Part shown: in pieces, positions 8,427 through 17,489 of the stretch | How positions within the stretch are numbered: position 1 is the stretch's first letter | Layout of the letters: every line of letters starts with the position of its first letter | Translations under genes and position numbers: made by a program | The notes under the pieces: generated by a model | What the model was told of the DNA's origin: nothing | The model's input: only the letters and a program-made list of their open reading frames with translations | Database searches by the model: none | Assembly (NCBI GenBank): GCA_963669295.1 | Contig: OY769938.1 | Coordinates: 4,712,001 to 4,776,000 of the forward strand | Source: G963669295 sp963669295 | GTDB lineage: Bacteria; Bacteroidota; Bacteroidia; Flavobacteriales_D; CALLUQ01 | Length of the DNA stretch: 64,000 nt | Reading direction: 5' to 3'

Positions 8427-10694
8427 TTAAATGTTGGGCGAAAATTTAAGCCCTATGCCTCCATAAAAGTAACGGCCAGGTGAGGGATTGTAGTACCTTC
8501 CTCCAAAGCCATTGAGTTGCAGGAAGCTGCTGTACAATTCGTCGGTAAGGTTTTCGCCTCCGGCAAATACATTGAGTTGCCACTGATTCCATTCGAACCG
8601 ATAGTTAACTTTGGTGCTTAGGGTTTGATAGGCTGCTGCAAAAATGGTGTTTTCATCGTTAATGGGGATGCTGCCCACGTGGTGTAATGTGGTGTTCCAC
8701 TGCAACCGGTTGATGAGGTGTAGCCGTAGTCCTGCTGCTGCCATTTGCTCGGGCGTTCCGGTAATGCGGTTGCCCGAAAAGTCATCGAAAGGGGTAAACG
8801 GGTTGTTGCTTACTTCAATGCGGTATTCTTTAAAGATGAAATCGTTGAGCGTAATGCTGCCCCATAACTCCAATCGGGTAACAGTGCCTGAGGTGTCGTT
8901 GATGGGGGTAATGGTTAAGGCGCCTTCCCATCCTTTCATTTGAGCGCGTCCGGCATTGACAAAGTAGTCGCCAAAATCGGCTACACGGGGCACTATAAGA
9001 CTATCGAGCGAAGTGCTGAACCGCACTATATCAAAACCAATGCGGTTGTGCCATACCTGTCCTTTAATGCCGGCTTCCAGGTTGAACGCTACTTCGGGGG
9101 CAAGTTCGTAGCGCGTAGGGGTAATTTGCATTTCCCATACAGTAGGTGGAGAGGTGCCCATGCTGGCACTGCCATGCAGGTTAATTTTTTTATACACCGG
9201 ATGTAAAAGGGCAATGCGTGGAGCAATGAAGGGGTCGTAGGTGCGGTTGCCTTGATACCTGTTATCATCTAATTTTTGATCGAGTAGTGTAATGCTTGCA
9301 CCAATAGAAACCACTGTTTTTTCAGGAAGCACCAGGTCGGCTTTTACAAACCCAATAAGCTCGCTGGTAACAATGTCGGCACTGGTGCCAGTACCCGATG
9401 GGGCACCATTGTCGTTGCCTGTTTCATAAAAATCATTGTGTTCTTTGCGGTATTCGGCACCGCCAGTTATGAGCCAGCTTTCGCGTGTGCCAGTTACATA
9501 CTTAAATACCGATCGGGCACCATAACCAAAAGCATCTTCCAACTTATAACCGTTAAAGAAAGGGCTGGTACCATAGGGGTTTTCCTTGGTGGTAATGTTA
9601 CCAAACAAGGTAGTGGTATTGCTAAAACGGTTGCTGAAGTAATGTTGATTCACCACACCCAATCTTGCCCGCTTGCGCATAACCGAGGCATTGGCTGTTA
9701 CCGAATAAGGGAGGGCCTGGGTAGGGTCTTCAGCCACTGCGGCACTGTCGATGGCTCCGGGCAATCCCCAGGCTCCCTGGTAGCCATAGCCATGCACCAT
9801 CAAAGTATTTTTATTGCCAAGGTGCTTGCTGTGAAAGCTGACCTGATCTTTACGCACAAACTCCTGTCCGCGGTAGCCTTCGTAACGGTGATTGACATAC
9901 GAAGCCGTTACCGCATTTTTTTCGCTCTTCCGTTCTCCTTTTACCATAAAACGAGTAAGGCCATATTCTCCTACGGTAAAGGTAGTGGCAGCGTGGGTAG
10001 TTTTTGGAAATGCTGTATTGAACAGCAAGGTGCCTCCATACCCCGAGCCGTAGATGCTGCTGGCCGGCCCTCTAATTACTTCTACTGCATCTATTTCTTC
10101 GGTGTCGATCACTTCAAGTGGGGTAGAACCATCAGGACTGGTAATGGGAATGCCGTTCCAATAGGCTTTCACATTACGCACACCAAAAGGAGAGCGTAAA
10201 ATACTGCCACGAATGGCAATGCGCCTGCTTCCCCCAGGGCCTCGCGATTCCATTTTCACCCCTGGAATGGTGTTCAATGCATTGAGTGCTGAGGTGTTGT
10301 CGTATTGTTGCAATGCTTCGCTATTTAATGCAGTAATGCTTCCCGGAGTGGTGTTGGGGGTGCCATCAAATTCAAATGCTCGTACCGTAAATCCTTCTAA
10401 TGGGTATACTGTTTGGGTCAATACAACAGATTGATTGGCTTTTCTTATTACCACCTCTTTTTCGAGGTAGGAGAGGTGGGTAATGTGTACAGTTGCAGCT
10501 GAAGTGTCGGAGGTAAAATGAAATGTGCCCTGTGTACTGGTGATATAGCTTTTACTGCCCGCCACTACTGTAGCACCTGCAATGGGGTGATGCGTGGTGG
10601 CATCCAATACCACTCCTCCCAATTGATGTTGTGCGTAGGCACTGCCAAAAAATAGCAACGCTACCATTAACATAACATCCTTCCTCCACAACAT
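8427..10694 (-). CDS. TonB-dependent outer-membrane receptor
   Basis: 755 residues from the ATG at 10694. A TTG 27 bases upstream is open in frame but gives no better signal peptide. Order: signal peptide ending at GSAYAQ, carboxypeptidase-like regulatory domain (GGVVLDATTHHPIAGATV), plug domain (about 115-225, with GSRRIAIRG and VEVIRGPASSIYGSG), then a 22-strand barrel ending in Phe-Ser-Pro-Asn-Ile. This resembles the FhuA/FecA-like siderophore receptors, but the ligand is not readable. It heads the run receptor - sorbosone-dehydrogenase-like - alaX - dinB. Confidence 0.88.
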   Translation of the reverse strand: MLWRKDVMLMVALLFFGSAYAQHQLGGVVLDATTHHPIAGATVVAGSKSYITSTQGTFHFTSDTSAATVHITHLSYLEKEVVIRKANQSVVLTQTVYPLEGFTVRAFEFDGTPNTTPGSITALNSEALQQYDNTSALNALNTIPGVKMESRGPGGSRRIAIRGSILRSPFGVRNVKAYWNGIPITSPDGSTPLEVIDTEEIDAVEVIRGPASSIYGSGYGGTLLFNTAFPKTTHAATTFTVGEYGLTRFMVKGERKSEKNAVTASYVNHRYEGYRGQEFVRKDQVSFHSKHLGNKNTLMVHGYGYQGAWGLPGAIDSAAVAEDPTQALPYSVTANASVMRKRARLGVVNQHYFSNRFSNTTTLFGNITTKENPYGTSPFFNGYKLEDAFGYGARSVFKYVTGTRESWLITGGAEYRKEHNDFYETGNDNGAPSGTGTSADIVTSELIGFVKADLVLPEKTVVSIGASITLLDQKLDDNRYQGNRTYDPFIAPRIALLHPVYKKINLHGSASMGTSPPTVWEMQITPTRYELAPEVAFNLEAGIKGQVWHNRIGFDIVRFSTSLDSLIVPRVADFGDYFVNAGRAQMKGWEGALTITPINDTSGTVTRLELWGSITLNDFIFKEYRIEVSNNPFTPFDDFSGNRITGTPEQMAAAGLRLHLINRLQWNTTLHHVGSIPINDENTIFAAAYQTLSTKVNYRFEWNQWQLNVFAGGENLTDELYSSFLQLNGFGGRYYNPSPGRYFYGGIGLKFSPNI

Positions 10695-10756
10695 TCCGTA
10701 TATTTTGTTAAAAACCTTCAAAGGGTAAAATTAATGATCAAAATTAATACTTTAGA

Positions 10757-11323
10757 ATGGTGAATGAACCTCTAACTGAAAATAAGATGATGGAAACAGC
10801 TACGCTTGGCGCGGGATGCTTTTGGTGTGTAGAAGCCGTGTTTCAAGAATTGGAAGGAGTATCAACAGTAGTTTCAGGATATTCAGGTGGACGTATAAAA
10901 AACCCTGCCTACCGTGAAATTTGTACAGGCAGAACAGGGCATGCAGAGGTGTGCCAGGTTACTTTTGATCCTGCTGTGATTGCATTTGAGGAATTGCTGG
11001 AGGTATTTTGGCAAACACACGACCCTACTACATTAAACCGGCAGGGCAACGATGTAGGCACCCAATACCGTTCAGCCATTTTTTACCACAGCGAAATACA
11101 ACGCGAAAAGGCCGAGCATTATAAAAAGGCCCTTGATGCATCGGGAGCATGGAACAACCCAATTGTTACTGAAATAAGCCCGTTTACTGAGTTTTACAAA
11201 GCAGAGGAACCCCATCAAAACTACTATAAGGATAATATCAACGCGCCTTATTGTCAGTACATTGTGCGCCCTAAAGTAGAGAAGGTAAGGAAAGTTTTTG
11301 CCAATAAATTGAAGCAGGAGTAG
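10757..11323 (+). CDS. msrA: Peptide-methionine (S)-S-oxide reductase MsrA
   Basis: 188 residues. The catalytic motif GCFWC has its nucleophile at C21 (from the ATG at 10757). The conserved YSGG, TGHAE and GTQYRSAIFYHS blocks follow, and the length is standard. It repairs S-form methionine sulfoxide in the cytoplasm with thioredoxin-supplied electrons. ATG codons at 10787 and 10790 are alternative starts that still precede the active site. It is divergent from the TonB receptor; a TACTTTA-like box lies directly before the first ATG. No MsrB partner is visible. Confidence 0.95.
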   Translation: MVNEPLTENKMMETATLGAGCFWCVEAVFQELEGVSTVVSGYSGGRIKNPAYREICTGRTGHAEVCQVTFDPAVIAFEELLEVFWQTHDPTTLNRQGNDVGTQYRSAIFYHSEIQREKAEHYKKALDASGAWNNPIVTEISPFTEFYKAEEPHQNYYKDNINAPYCQYIVRPKVEKVRKVFANKLKQE

Positions 11324-11455
11324 GAAACAGGATACCGTGTTTTTAGCTATTTGTGGCAGTTTTTCAGCTGCAATTAATTTACCGTATAATTTTCGTGGTG
11401 GTGTGGGTAAACATTTTGCCAATAAAAACGTTAATTTTATGCAAACGTTTTATTT

Positions 11456-12340
11456 GTGGAAAACATTAGAAACAACTGGCAAAGGGTAACCATCAGTAAC
11501 CCCACATCTATGGTGGAAACCACGCATCAATTGCATTACGCTGCACAATTGGTGGCCATTGCCAACAATTACCTGCTTCCTGCAAAGCCCGACGATAGCC
11601 ATACCAACATGGAGTGGCTGCACCAACAACAAGTAATGGCCGGGCAATCGATCAATCGAAAGTTGCGTGTGGCACTGCATCCCGCCTCGCTCACATTAAT
11701 TGTATATGGGCCTGGCCTCAATGAGGTGAGTAGATTGGCGTTAGAAGGTGTTACAAAGGCCGATGCCCTGGATTGGCTGAAAGCACAAGTTACCGCCCTG
11801 GGGGTAGATGGTAAAGCATTGCAACCTGCGATGCATTACGAAATGCCATCGCATGCTATAGCCAATGGCGCTCCCTTTGAACGTGTACACCCTGAGCAGT
11901 TTCAAGAAATGGCGAACTATCGCTCTAACGGTGACCTGATTCTGAAATACTACGCTGCTAAATTTGGTACTGCCCGCCCGGTACGTATTTGGCCTCATCA
12001 TTTCGATAATGGTAGCTATATTCCGGTAGAGTTTGACGGAAAAGGAGGAGCACTAAAATCGTTTAGTATTGGCAAAGCAGTGGCCGACCCTTATGCCAAT
12101 GAACCTTATTTTTATGTAACCACATGGTCGGCACTAGATAACATCGATTACAGTCAACGAACCGATTTATCGGTAGGCGAGTGGAACACCAAAGATTGGA
12201 CGGGTGCTGTATTGCGTGCTTCCGATATTGTAGCCACCACCGGTACACGCGAGCAAATTACCCTCATCAATGAGTTTTTAACCGAAGCCATCAATGCTTC
12301 CATCCAGCTGTTAAACACGAACGAAGTGTCTTTGTTGTAA
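11456..12340 (+). CDS. Conserved hypothetical protein with WPHHFD motif (DUF5996-like?)
   Basis: 294 residues beginning at GTG 11456; an ATG at 11510 is an alternative. There is no signal peptide and no membrane segment. The clearest motif is RIWPHHFDNGSY at about residue 177, followed by a glycine-rich segment and EPYFYVTTW. HHFD followed by an EPYFYV-type strand recalls DUF5996 proteins, but I cannot confirm this. The C-terminus is helical (EQITLINEFLTEAINASIQLL). It is probably monocistronic. Function unknown. Confidence 0.7.
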   Translation: MENIRNNWQRVTISNPTSMVETTHQLHYAAQLVAIANNYLLPAKPDDSHTNMEWLHQQQVMAGQSINRKLRVALHPASLTLIVYGPGLNEVSRLALEGVTKADALDWLKAQVTALGVDGKALQPAMHYEMPSHAIANGAPFERVHPEQFQEMANYRSNGDLILKYYAAKFGTARPVRIWPHHFDNGSYIPVEFDGKGGALKSFSIGKAVADPYANEPYFYVTTWSALDNIDYSQRTDLSVGEWNTKDWTGAVLRASDIVATTGTREQITLINEFLTEAINASIQLLNTNEVSLL

Positions 12341-12404
12341 CGGAACCGTACAACTACTAGCTTTTTTGGCGAAGATGTTTTAGCTTAGCACTAACCACTA
12401 AGCC

Positions 12405-13019
12405 ATGTTCGACCTTATCTTCAAACCCCTCACCATTTTAATGGGCAATACAAAAAAGTTGTCGCACCGGGTGGTGTACTTCTGCTCTGTATTGTTGTTG
12501 ATGTTTTTATTGAACGATTATACTGGCTTTTTACATAACTACAAGGTAAACAGCAAACTCGAGCAGTTAAAGGCATTGAAAGATTTAGGGGTAAACGACG
12601 AGGAAATTGCGATACAAGCCCTTTCGTTGAAGGAGGAGATTGTAAACCGGGAAACGATTTGGGAAACCTTTGGCCGTTGGTTTCATTACAGCCAAACACC
12701 GATGGGCGATGCCATGGGGGCGATGGCGGCCAACGATACTTCGTTGTTTAATTGGCGTACCTTTTCGGCCAGCATTGTTGTTTTTCTCTTGATGCTCTTC
12801 ATCTTTGTGGCTTTCCTGTTTCGCGAAGAGAAAGATTCGGGCGATTTGGCATTGCTCATTTGGATACAGGCGTTTGGTTTGGCATTATGCGCCCTTTCCA
12901 TTTACTTGCTCAACCTTATTCCCGATTGGGGAGGATGGAATCACGTGATTAATGTGGTGGCACAGGTGGCGGTGTTATTGGGTGTTTACTTCATCATTGA
13001 GGCCACGAATAAGAATTAG
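12405..13019 (+). CDS. Four-TM membrane protein of unknown function
   Basis: 204 residues. A first membrane helix (VVYFCSVLLLMFLLNDY, about 24-40) is followed by an extracytoplasmic helical domain (about 45-118). Three more helices lie at about 120-142, 148-170 and 178-198. The residue pattern suggests a simple membrane protein with one soluble loop. No motif was recognised. It lies between two plus-strand genes with short gaps and may share their transcript. Confidence 0.72.
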   Translation: MFDLIFKPLTILMGNTKKLSHRVVYFCSVLLLMFLLNDYTGFLHNYKVNSKLEQLKALKDLGVNDEEIAIQALSLKEEIVNRETIWETFGRWFHYSQTPMGDAMGAMAANDTSLFNWRTFSASIVVFLLMLFIFVAFLFREEKDSGDLALLIWIQAFGLALCALSIYLLNLIPDWGGWNHVINVVAQVAVLLGVYFIIEATNKN

Positions 13020-13061
13020 TACTCCATTGCATTTCAAGGCTCAATTGCTTACTTTCAGCAC

Positions 13062-13481
13062 ATGGCTGATCAGTTACAACGCGTACGCGAACATTTCGAG
13101 GCGCAACAATTTATGCATCACATTGGGGCAGTGTTGCAAGCAGTTACTCCGGGCTATGTAACAATTTATTTGCCCTTTAAGCCTGAACTTACCCAGCAAC
13201 ACGGTTTTTTTCATGGTGGTGTTATTGACACCCTGGCCGACAATGCAGGAGGGTTTGCTGCTTTTTCGATGATGGGAGAGAAAGAGCAGCCATTGAGCAT
13301 GGAGTACAAGTTGAACCTTATGTCGAAGGCCGAAGGCAAGGCTCTGGTAGCAAGGGCGAAGGTGTTGAAGAATGGGCGTAGGGTAAAGGTATGCCAGGCC
13401 GATGTGTATTGCATCAACGAGGAAGGCGAATACCATTGCGCTGTAGCACTGGTATCGGTAATGGCATTGAGCAAGGTATGA
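13062..13481 (+). CDS. PaaI-family hotdog thioesterase
   Basis: 139 residues. It shows the PaaI-type hotdog signature HGGVIDTLADNAGGFAAF (residues 51-68), in which HGG and the Asp/Asn on the long helix form the catalytic site, then LSMEYKLNLMSKA and the LKNGRRVKVCQADVY strand. It should hydrolyse acyl- or aryl-CoA esters in the cytoplasm. The ATG follows a TTACTTTC box by 5 bases. Its stop overlaps the next start (ATGA). Confidence 0.87.
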   Translation: MADQLQRVREHFEAQQFMHHIGAVLQAVTPGYVTIYLPFKPELTQQHGFFHGGVIDTLADNAGGFAAFSMMGEKEQPLSMEYKLNLMSKAEGKALVARAKVLKNGRRVKVCQADVYCINEEGEYHCAVALVSVMALSKV

Positions 13482-14464
13482 GGTATTGGCCACTCATAGC
13501 AATCATTGCGGTACAGGCATGCACTTCTGCGCCAAGCGAACCCCCAATAATAACTACCATGGATACGACCAACACAACGGCTGAATTGCCCGATTTTGAT
13601 GCTTTATGGGATTATGCACAGCCGGCAGCTACCGAACAACAGTTGAAGGAGCTGGTGCCAATGGCACAACAACCCGGCAATGAAATGTATTACATGGAAC
13701 TGCTTACCCAAATTGCACGAACGCAAGGATTGCAGCGTAAGTTTGAAGCAGCACATGCCACATTAGATTCGGTAAAAGCTATGTTGCCTGCCGAACAAGC
13801 TGCTGTGGTACCCACTGTTCGTTATTGGTTAGAGCGAGGCAGGGCATTCAACTCCAACCAGCAGCAAGAAAAAGCCATGCCGTTGTTTGTACAAGCTTAC
13901 GAATTGGCAAGTGCACACCACAAAGACGGTTATGCAGTAGATGCCGCTCACATGGTGGCCTTTGCAGCCATTGATACTCCACTGGTAAAGCTGGAGTGGG
14001 AAGAGAAGGCATTGGCATTGGCAGAAAGCTCGAACCAGGAGGCAGCACAGAAATGGCGGGGATCGTTGTACAACAACATCGGGTGGTCGTATCACGACCT
14101 TCAGCAATACGAGCAGGCACTGAAAGCGTTTGAGCAATCGGAAAGCTGGTTGGCCGCCAACAGTACTCCCGATCGGGTACGCATTGCTCGATGGAGCAAG
14201 GCCAAAATGTTGCGCTTGTTGGGTAGAGTAGAAGAAGCCGTGAACATACAGTTGGAATTGGAAAAAGCCATGCTAGAAGATACCACCATTGCTACCGATG
14301 GTTATGTGTATGAAGAGTTAACCGAGTGTTTTTTGGCACTAGGGCTTACTCCCAATGTAGCGCGTTATGCCCGGTGGGCTTACGAAGAATTGTCGAAAGA
14401 CGATTGGTTGGTGGCCAATGAGCCCGAACGGTTGGAACGGTTAAAGCAGTTGAGCCATGAATAG
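13478..14464 (+). CDS. TPR-repeat lipoprotein
   Basis: 328 residues from the ATG at 13478, which overlaps the thioesterase stop and gives a signal peptide with a Cys (AVQACTS) suited to lipid attachment. The frame is open further upstream but has no signal there. The mature protein is helical with several tetratricopeptide-like pairs (GSLYNNIGWSYHDLQQYEQA is the clearest). It should be a periplasmic or outer-membrane scaffold; the partner is unknown. It overlaps the next gene by 8 bases. Confidence 0.82.
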   Translation: MRYWPLIAIIAVQACTSAPSEPPIITTMDTTNTTAELPDFDALWDYAQPAATEQQLKELVPMAQQPGNEMYYMELLTQIARTQGLQRKFEAAHATLDSVKAMLPAEQAAVVPTVRYWLERGRAFNSNQQQEKAMPLFVQAYELASAHHKDGYAVDAAHMVAFAAIDTPLVKLEWEEKALALAESSNQEAAQKWRGSLYNNIGWSYHDLQQYEQALKAFEQSESWLAANSTPDRVRIARWSKAKMLRLLGRVEEAVNIQLELEKAMLEDTTIATDGYVYEELTECFLALGLTPNVARYARWAYEELSKDDWLVANEPERLERLKQLSHE

Positions 14465-15197
14465 CTTCCTTCAAGTGGTGGGCTGTGGCGATGCTTTTGG
14501 TAGTGGCGGCCGCTTCCACACCTGTTTCTTTGTGCAATCAGGCACACAACATTTCTTAATCGATTGTGGCGCCTCGTCGCTCATAGCTTTGAAGCGGCAG
14601 CAGGTTTCTCCTAACCTGATCGACACCATTTTCATCACCCACTTCCATGGCGATCATTTTGGAGGACTTCCTTTCTTTTTACTCGATGCGCAATTGGTGC
14701 ATCAACGGAAGCAGTCCTTAACCATTGTAGGACCTGTTGGACTGGAGCAACGTACCAAACAAATGATGGAGGGGCTGTATTCCGGCTCTACCAGCATCGA
14801 TTATCGTTTCAACATACATTGGGTAGAACTGCCTTCTATGAAAGAGCAAACGGTAGGTGCTTACACCGTACAGGCTTACCCCATGGTGCATGGTACCAAT
14901 GTAAACCCCCATGGGTTAAAAATTGCTGTAAATGGCAAAACGGTGGCCTATACAGGCGATACCGAATGGAACGATAACATCATTCCCCTGGCCGATGGAA
15001 CCGACATTTTTATTGCAGAGTGCTACCTATACGATCAACAGGTAAAGAACCACACTTCGTATGAAACGATAAAAGCCCACTACACACAGTTCAATTGCAA
15101 ACAGTTGGTGCTCACCCACTTGTTTGAAACTACGCTGCAACGTGTAAGTCAAATTGAATATACGGTAGCAGAAGAGGGGATGCGAATCGCCTTTTAG
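14457..15197 (+). CDS. MBL-fold metallo-hydrolase, RNase Z-like
   Basis: 246 residues. The metal motif HFHGDH gives H62, H64, D66 and H67, with further ligands in MVHGTN, YTGDTEW and the late LTHLFE. The order resembles the RNase Z/ElaC-type branch, but the protein lacks the long exosite arm, so tRNA processing is not assured. Cytoplasmic. Last of three overlapping genes (thioesterase, TPR lipoprotein, hydrolase). Its TAG overlaps the stop of the convergent PNGase-like gene. Confidence 0.85.
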   Translation: MNSFLQVVGCGDAFGSGGRFHTCFFVQSGTQHFLIDCGASSLIALKRQQVSPNLIDTIFITHFHGDHFGGLPFFLLDAQLVHQRKQSLTIVGPVGLEQRTKQMMEGLYSGSTSIDYRFNIHWVELPSMKEQTVGAYTVQAYPMVHGTNVNPHGLKIAVNGKTVAYTGDTEWNDNIIPLADGTDIFIAECYLYDQQVKNHTSYETIKAHYTQFNCKQLVLTHLFETTLQRVSQIEYTVAEEGMRIAF

Positions 15198-16375
15198 TTT
15201 TCCCAGGTAACATAGGCCGAAACCAGCCAATGGTTCATGGCATTGTCTTCAATGGGTTGTGCTGTAGGCATGGCAATGCTCAATTGATGTGTGCCGCCAC
15301 CCAATCCGTTTAAAGGAATTACCACTGGAGGCACATCCGAACCCGGGCACCAGTTAGAGCGGCTCAAGTCGGAAGAGGCGATGCGTTCTTGCATGGTTTC
15401 ACCACGCCATTCAATTTCTTGTGTCCACACACCAGAACTGGGGTTAAACCTGCGAAAGGAAGCACAGTCGTTACGCCAGGGGGTAAAGCGATGCACTTCT
15501 TTTCCATTCACCGCCAATACGTTTTTGCATTCCACAAACTCATCGCCACCAGCATGGCCACCATGCCCTGAAACAAGGTAGTGCAGTTGTACATTGGTGG
15601 CACTGTCGGGGAGGGTGAAGGAGGCTTCAAGTGCTTGTTGAGCAAAGCCATCATAGAGCTTTTGCAGGGGCAGGTACTTCACCGTATTCACTACCGATGC
15701 GTATTGTAAAGGCGTAGCCTCGTGGTAAGGCACTTCACTTTCGTCAAACTCCAAATCAATGCTTAACCGGTAGCCCTCTTTGGTCCAGGTATCGATAAAC
15801 ACGCCTACCCATACCGTGTCGCATAGCGCTCCGGCAAGGTGGGTAATGTTTTGACTCCATTGCACCTCTTTTTCCCATTCGGGAATGTATACGGGTTTAA
15901 TATGATCCAACGTATCGCTGTAGTAGCCTACACCAAAGGGTGTCATAAATCGCAACAACTCTAACGCAGGCAGGTACTGCCCTTCGGCAGTAACAGCAGG
16001 GTAGGGTGCTTCGGTTGAAACAAGCCCTTCTTCATTTTCCAACACCGTAAAAGGCAGGCTGCCTTTGGGCAAAACAAATACCGACCCGTACTTGTCCCAA
16101 GGGTCGCCATTAGATACCAATTGCATGTTAATGGTAATGTTGGTGTGTTGTTGGTAGCGGGGCAGCACCACTTGCTTCATCAAAACACGCCCTGCATCCA
16201 GGGCATAAATGCCTTCTTGTGGTGCCAACGAATCTTTAAAAGCCATGTCGAAATACAATGGCTGTTCTTCAAATACCGATATGGTTTGATCGCCCAACAA
16301 TTCTGGAGTAACCGGTTTTTCAGTGCTGGTACAAGCCATCAAAAATACCATGCAATAAATGCCCCAATGTTTCAT
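15194..16375 (-). CDS. PNGase F-like N-glycanase lipoprotein
   Basis: 393 residues with a lipoprotein signal (MKHWGIYCMVFLMACTS). The C-terminal half carries the hallmarks of peptide-N4-(N-acetyl-glucosaminyl)asparagine amidase F: a strand followed by SGHGGHAGGDEFV, FTPWRNDCASFRRFNP and SSDLSRSNWCPGSDVPP, ending in a beta-sandwich strand. The N-terminal half (PYPAVTAEGQYL, RFMTPFGVGYY) fits the first jelly-roll. The enzyme would release N-glycans from glycoproteins. Being a lipoprotein, it is probably held at the cell surface or in the periplasm. It is monocistronic. Confidence 0.82.
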   Translation of the reverse strand: MKHWGIYCMVFLMACTSTEKPVTPELLGDQTISVFEEQPLYFDMAFKDSLAPQEGIYALDAGRVLMKQVVLPRYQQHTNITINMQLVSNGDPWDKYGSVFVLPKGSLPFTVLENEEGLVSTEAPYPAVTAEGQYLPALELLRFMTPFGVGYYSDTLDHIKPVYIPEWEKEVQWSQNITHLAGALCDTVWVGVFIDTWTKEGYRLSIDLEFDESEVPYHEATPLQYASVVNTVKYLPLQKLYDGFAQQALEASFTLPDSATNVQLHYLVSGHGGHAGGDEFVECKNVLAVNGKEVHRFTPWRNDCASFRRFNPSSGVWTQEIEWRGETMQERIASSDLSRSNWCPGSDVPPVVIPLNGLGGGTHQLSIAMPTAQPIEDNAMNHWLVSAYVTWEN

Positions 16376-16441
16376 GCTTGCAAGTTAGGTAAACCGATTT
16401 AGATAAGCTAATTGAATAAATTGTTACTTTGTATTCCTGCA

Positions 16442-16978
16442 ATGAGTCATCGGCAACACATAACGGTAAGGGAGGCTACAGCCAATGATTTGGCATTGGT
16501 GCCTGCGTTGGTCGATCTTATTAACGAGGTATATCGTATAGAAGAGGGGGTGTTTTGGAAAGGGGAGTACTTGCGTACCAATGCAGGGGAATTGGAGCAA
16601 CTGCTTCGACGTGGGCGATTGTTGCTGGCTGAATACAACGGTGCTGTAGTAGGCAGCATTAAGGTAGCATTGCTTAACCGTACTACGGCAGGCTTTGGGA
16701 TGTTGGTAGCTTCGCCAGAGCATCGAGGTAAGGGCATTGGCTCGTTGTTGGTGCGAGCTGCCGAGCAATGGGCGAAAGCACAAGAACGCAGTCAAATGCA
16801 GTTGGAATTGCTTACCCCGGTAGAGGGCACTCATCCTGGTAAAGAAGTGTTAAGAACCTGGTACACCCGCATTGGGTATATGGCTCAATATACCGAAGGG
16901 TTGGCAGGAATGCACGACGATAAGGCCTGGCAATTGGCTTTTCCGAGTAACTTTACCGTTTATACGAAACAGCTATGA
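16442..16978 (+). CDS. GNAT-family N-acetyltransferase
   Basis: 178 residues from the ATG at 16442 (a TTG 30 bases earlier is open but unlikely). The acetyl-CoA loop is visible as SPEHRGKGIGSLLVRAAE (about residues 92-109), preceded by a beta strand (VVGSIKVALL) and followed by LRTWYTRIGYM, a typical GNAT end. The substrate is unknown. A TTACTTTG box lies 9 bases before the ATG. The stop overlaps the next start by ATGA. Confidence 0.85.
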   Translation: MSHRQHITVREATANDLALVPALVDLINEVYRIEEGVFWKGEYLRTNAGELEQLLRRGRLLLAEYNGAVVGSIKVALLNRTTAGFGMLVASPEHRGKGIGSLLVRAAEQWAKAQERSQMQLELLTPVEGTHPGKEVLRTWYTRIGYMAQYTEGLAGMHDDKAWQLAFPSNFTVYTKQL

Positions 16979-17139
16979 GTACCAAAGAGTGTCCTTCTTG
17001 CGCCATGGAGGTAGATGCCAAAGCCAAAGACTGCCCCATTTGCGGCTATGAGTTTCCTGCATTTAATGGGGTGTTTAAGGTGGTTGCCCTTGTGTTGGTA
17101 GTGGCGCTATTGCTCTTGTTTTTGTACCGCTATTTATAA
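16975..17139 (+). CDS. 54-residue zinc-ribbon membrane protein
   Basis: A short gene that is easy to miss. Its ATG overlaps the GNAT stop (ATGA) and it ends at TAA 17137-17139. The N-terminus is a rubredoxin-like zinc ribbon: CPSC, 10 residues, then CPICGYEFP. A single hydrophobic helix (VVALVLVVALLLLFLY) and a short basic end follow. Two CPxC knuckles plus one membrane helix suggest a tail-anchored protein with the zinc site in the cytoplasm. Coupling to the acetyltransferase suggests a shared role. A terminator follows directly. Confidence 0.8.
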   Translation: MSTKECPSCAMEVDAKAKDCPICGYEFPAFNGVFKVVALVLVVALLLLFLYRYL

Positions 17140-17145
17140 CCATTA

Positions 17146-17182
17146 AAAAGCCGCCATTCTGTAGAGAACGACGGCGACTTTT
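17146..17182 (+). terminator. Rho-independent terminator after the zinc-ribbon gene
   Basis: AAAAGCCGCC pairs with GGCGACTTTT with one mismatch. An inner TTCT/AGAA stem lies between, and the right arm runs into a T run. Placed 6 bases after the stop codon. Confidence 0.75.
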
Positions 17183-17421
17183 TAAAGAGAGCTTCCAGCA
17201 ATCAAGGCTGGTTTCCTAAGCTTTTATTACAGCAGTTGTATCAACCGGTGTTTATTCGTAGGTACTAAGGTACTAAAATTCAAGGACATAATAAAGCCCT
17301 AAAATCGTTGCGCGCTCATGGTATACAATTACCGCTCATCATACCATCATCCACTTTGTGCCGCCCAAATAGTTTTTTTGCCATTGGTCATAAAATCACC
17401 AACTCCATTGAACCTCTCCCG

Positions 17422-17429
17422 TAGTTTTG
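17422..17429 (+). promoter_or_regulatory. -7 promoter box (TAGTTTTG)
   Basis: Exact match to the Bacteroidota TAnnTTTG element, 60 bases before the ATG of the outer-membrane barrel gene at 17490. No clear TTG is placed at the ideal -33 distance. Confidence 0.55.
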
Positions 17430-17489
17430 TGTATAAGTTAAGCCTGCGCCAACAAGCTTAATTAGTGATTAACCCTTTAAAAACATCAC

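Larger units (their letters stand above)
17140..17489 (+). other. Intergenic region
   Basis: 350 bases without a gene. It holds the terminator at 17146-17182 and the promoter at 17422-17429. The stretch 17190-17410 shows no long open frame or strong repeat. Confidence 0.6.
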
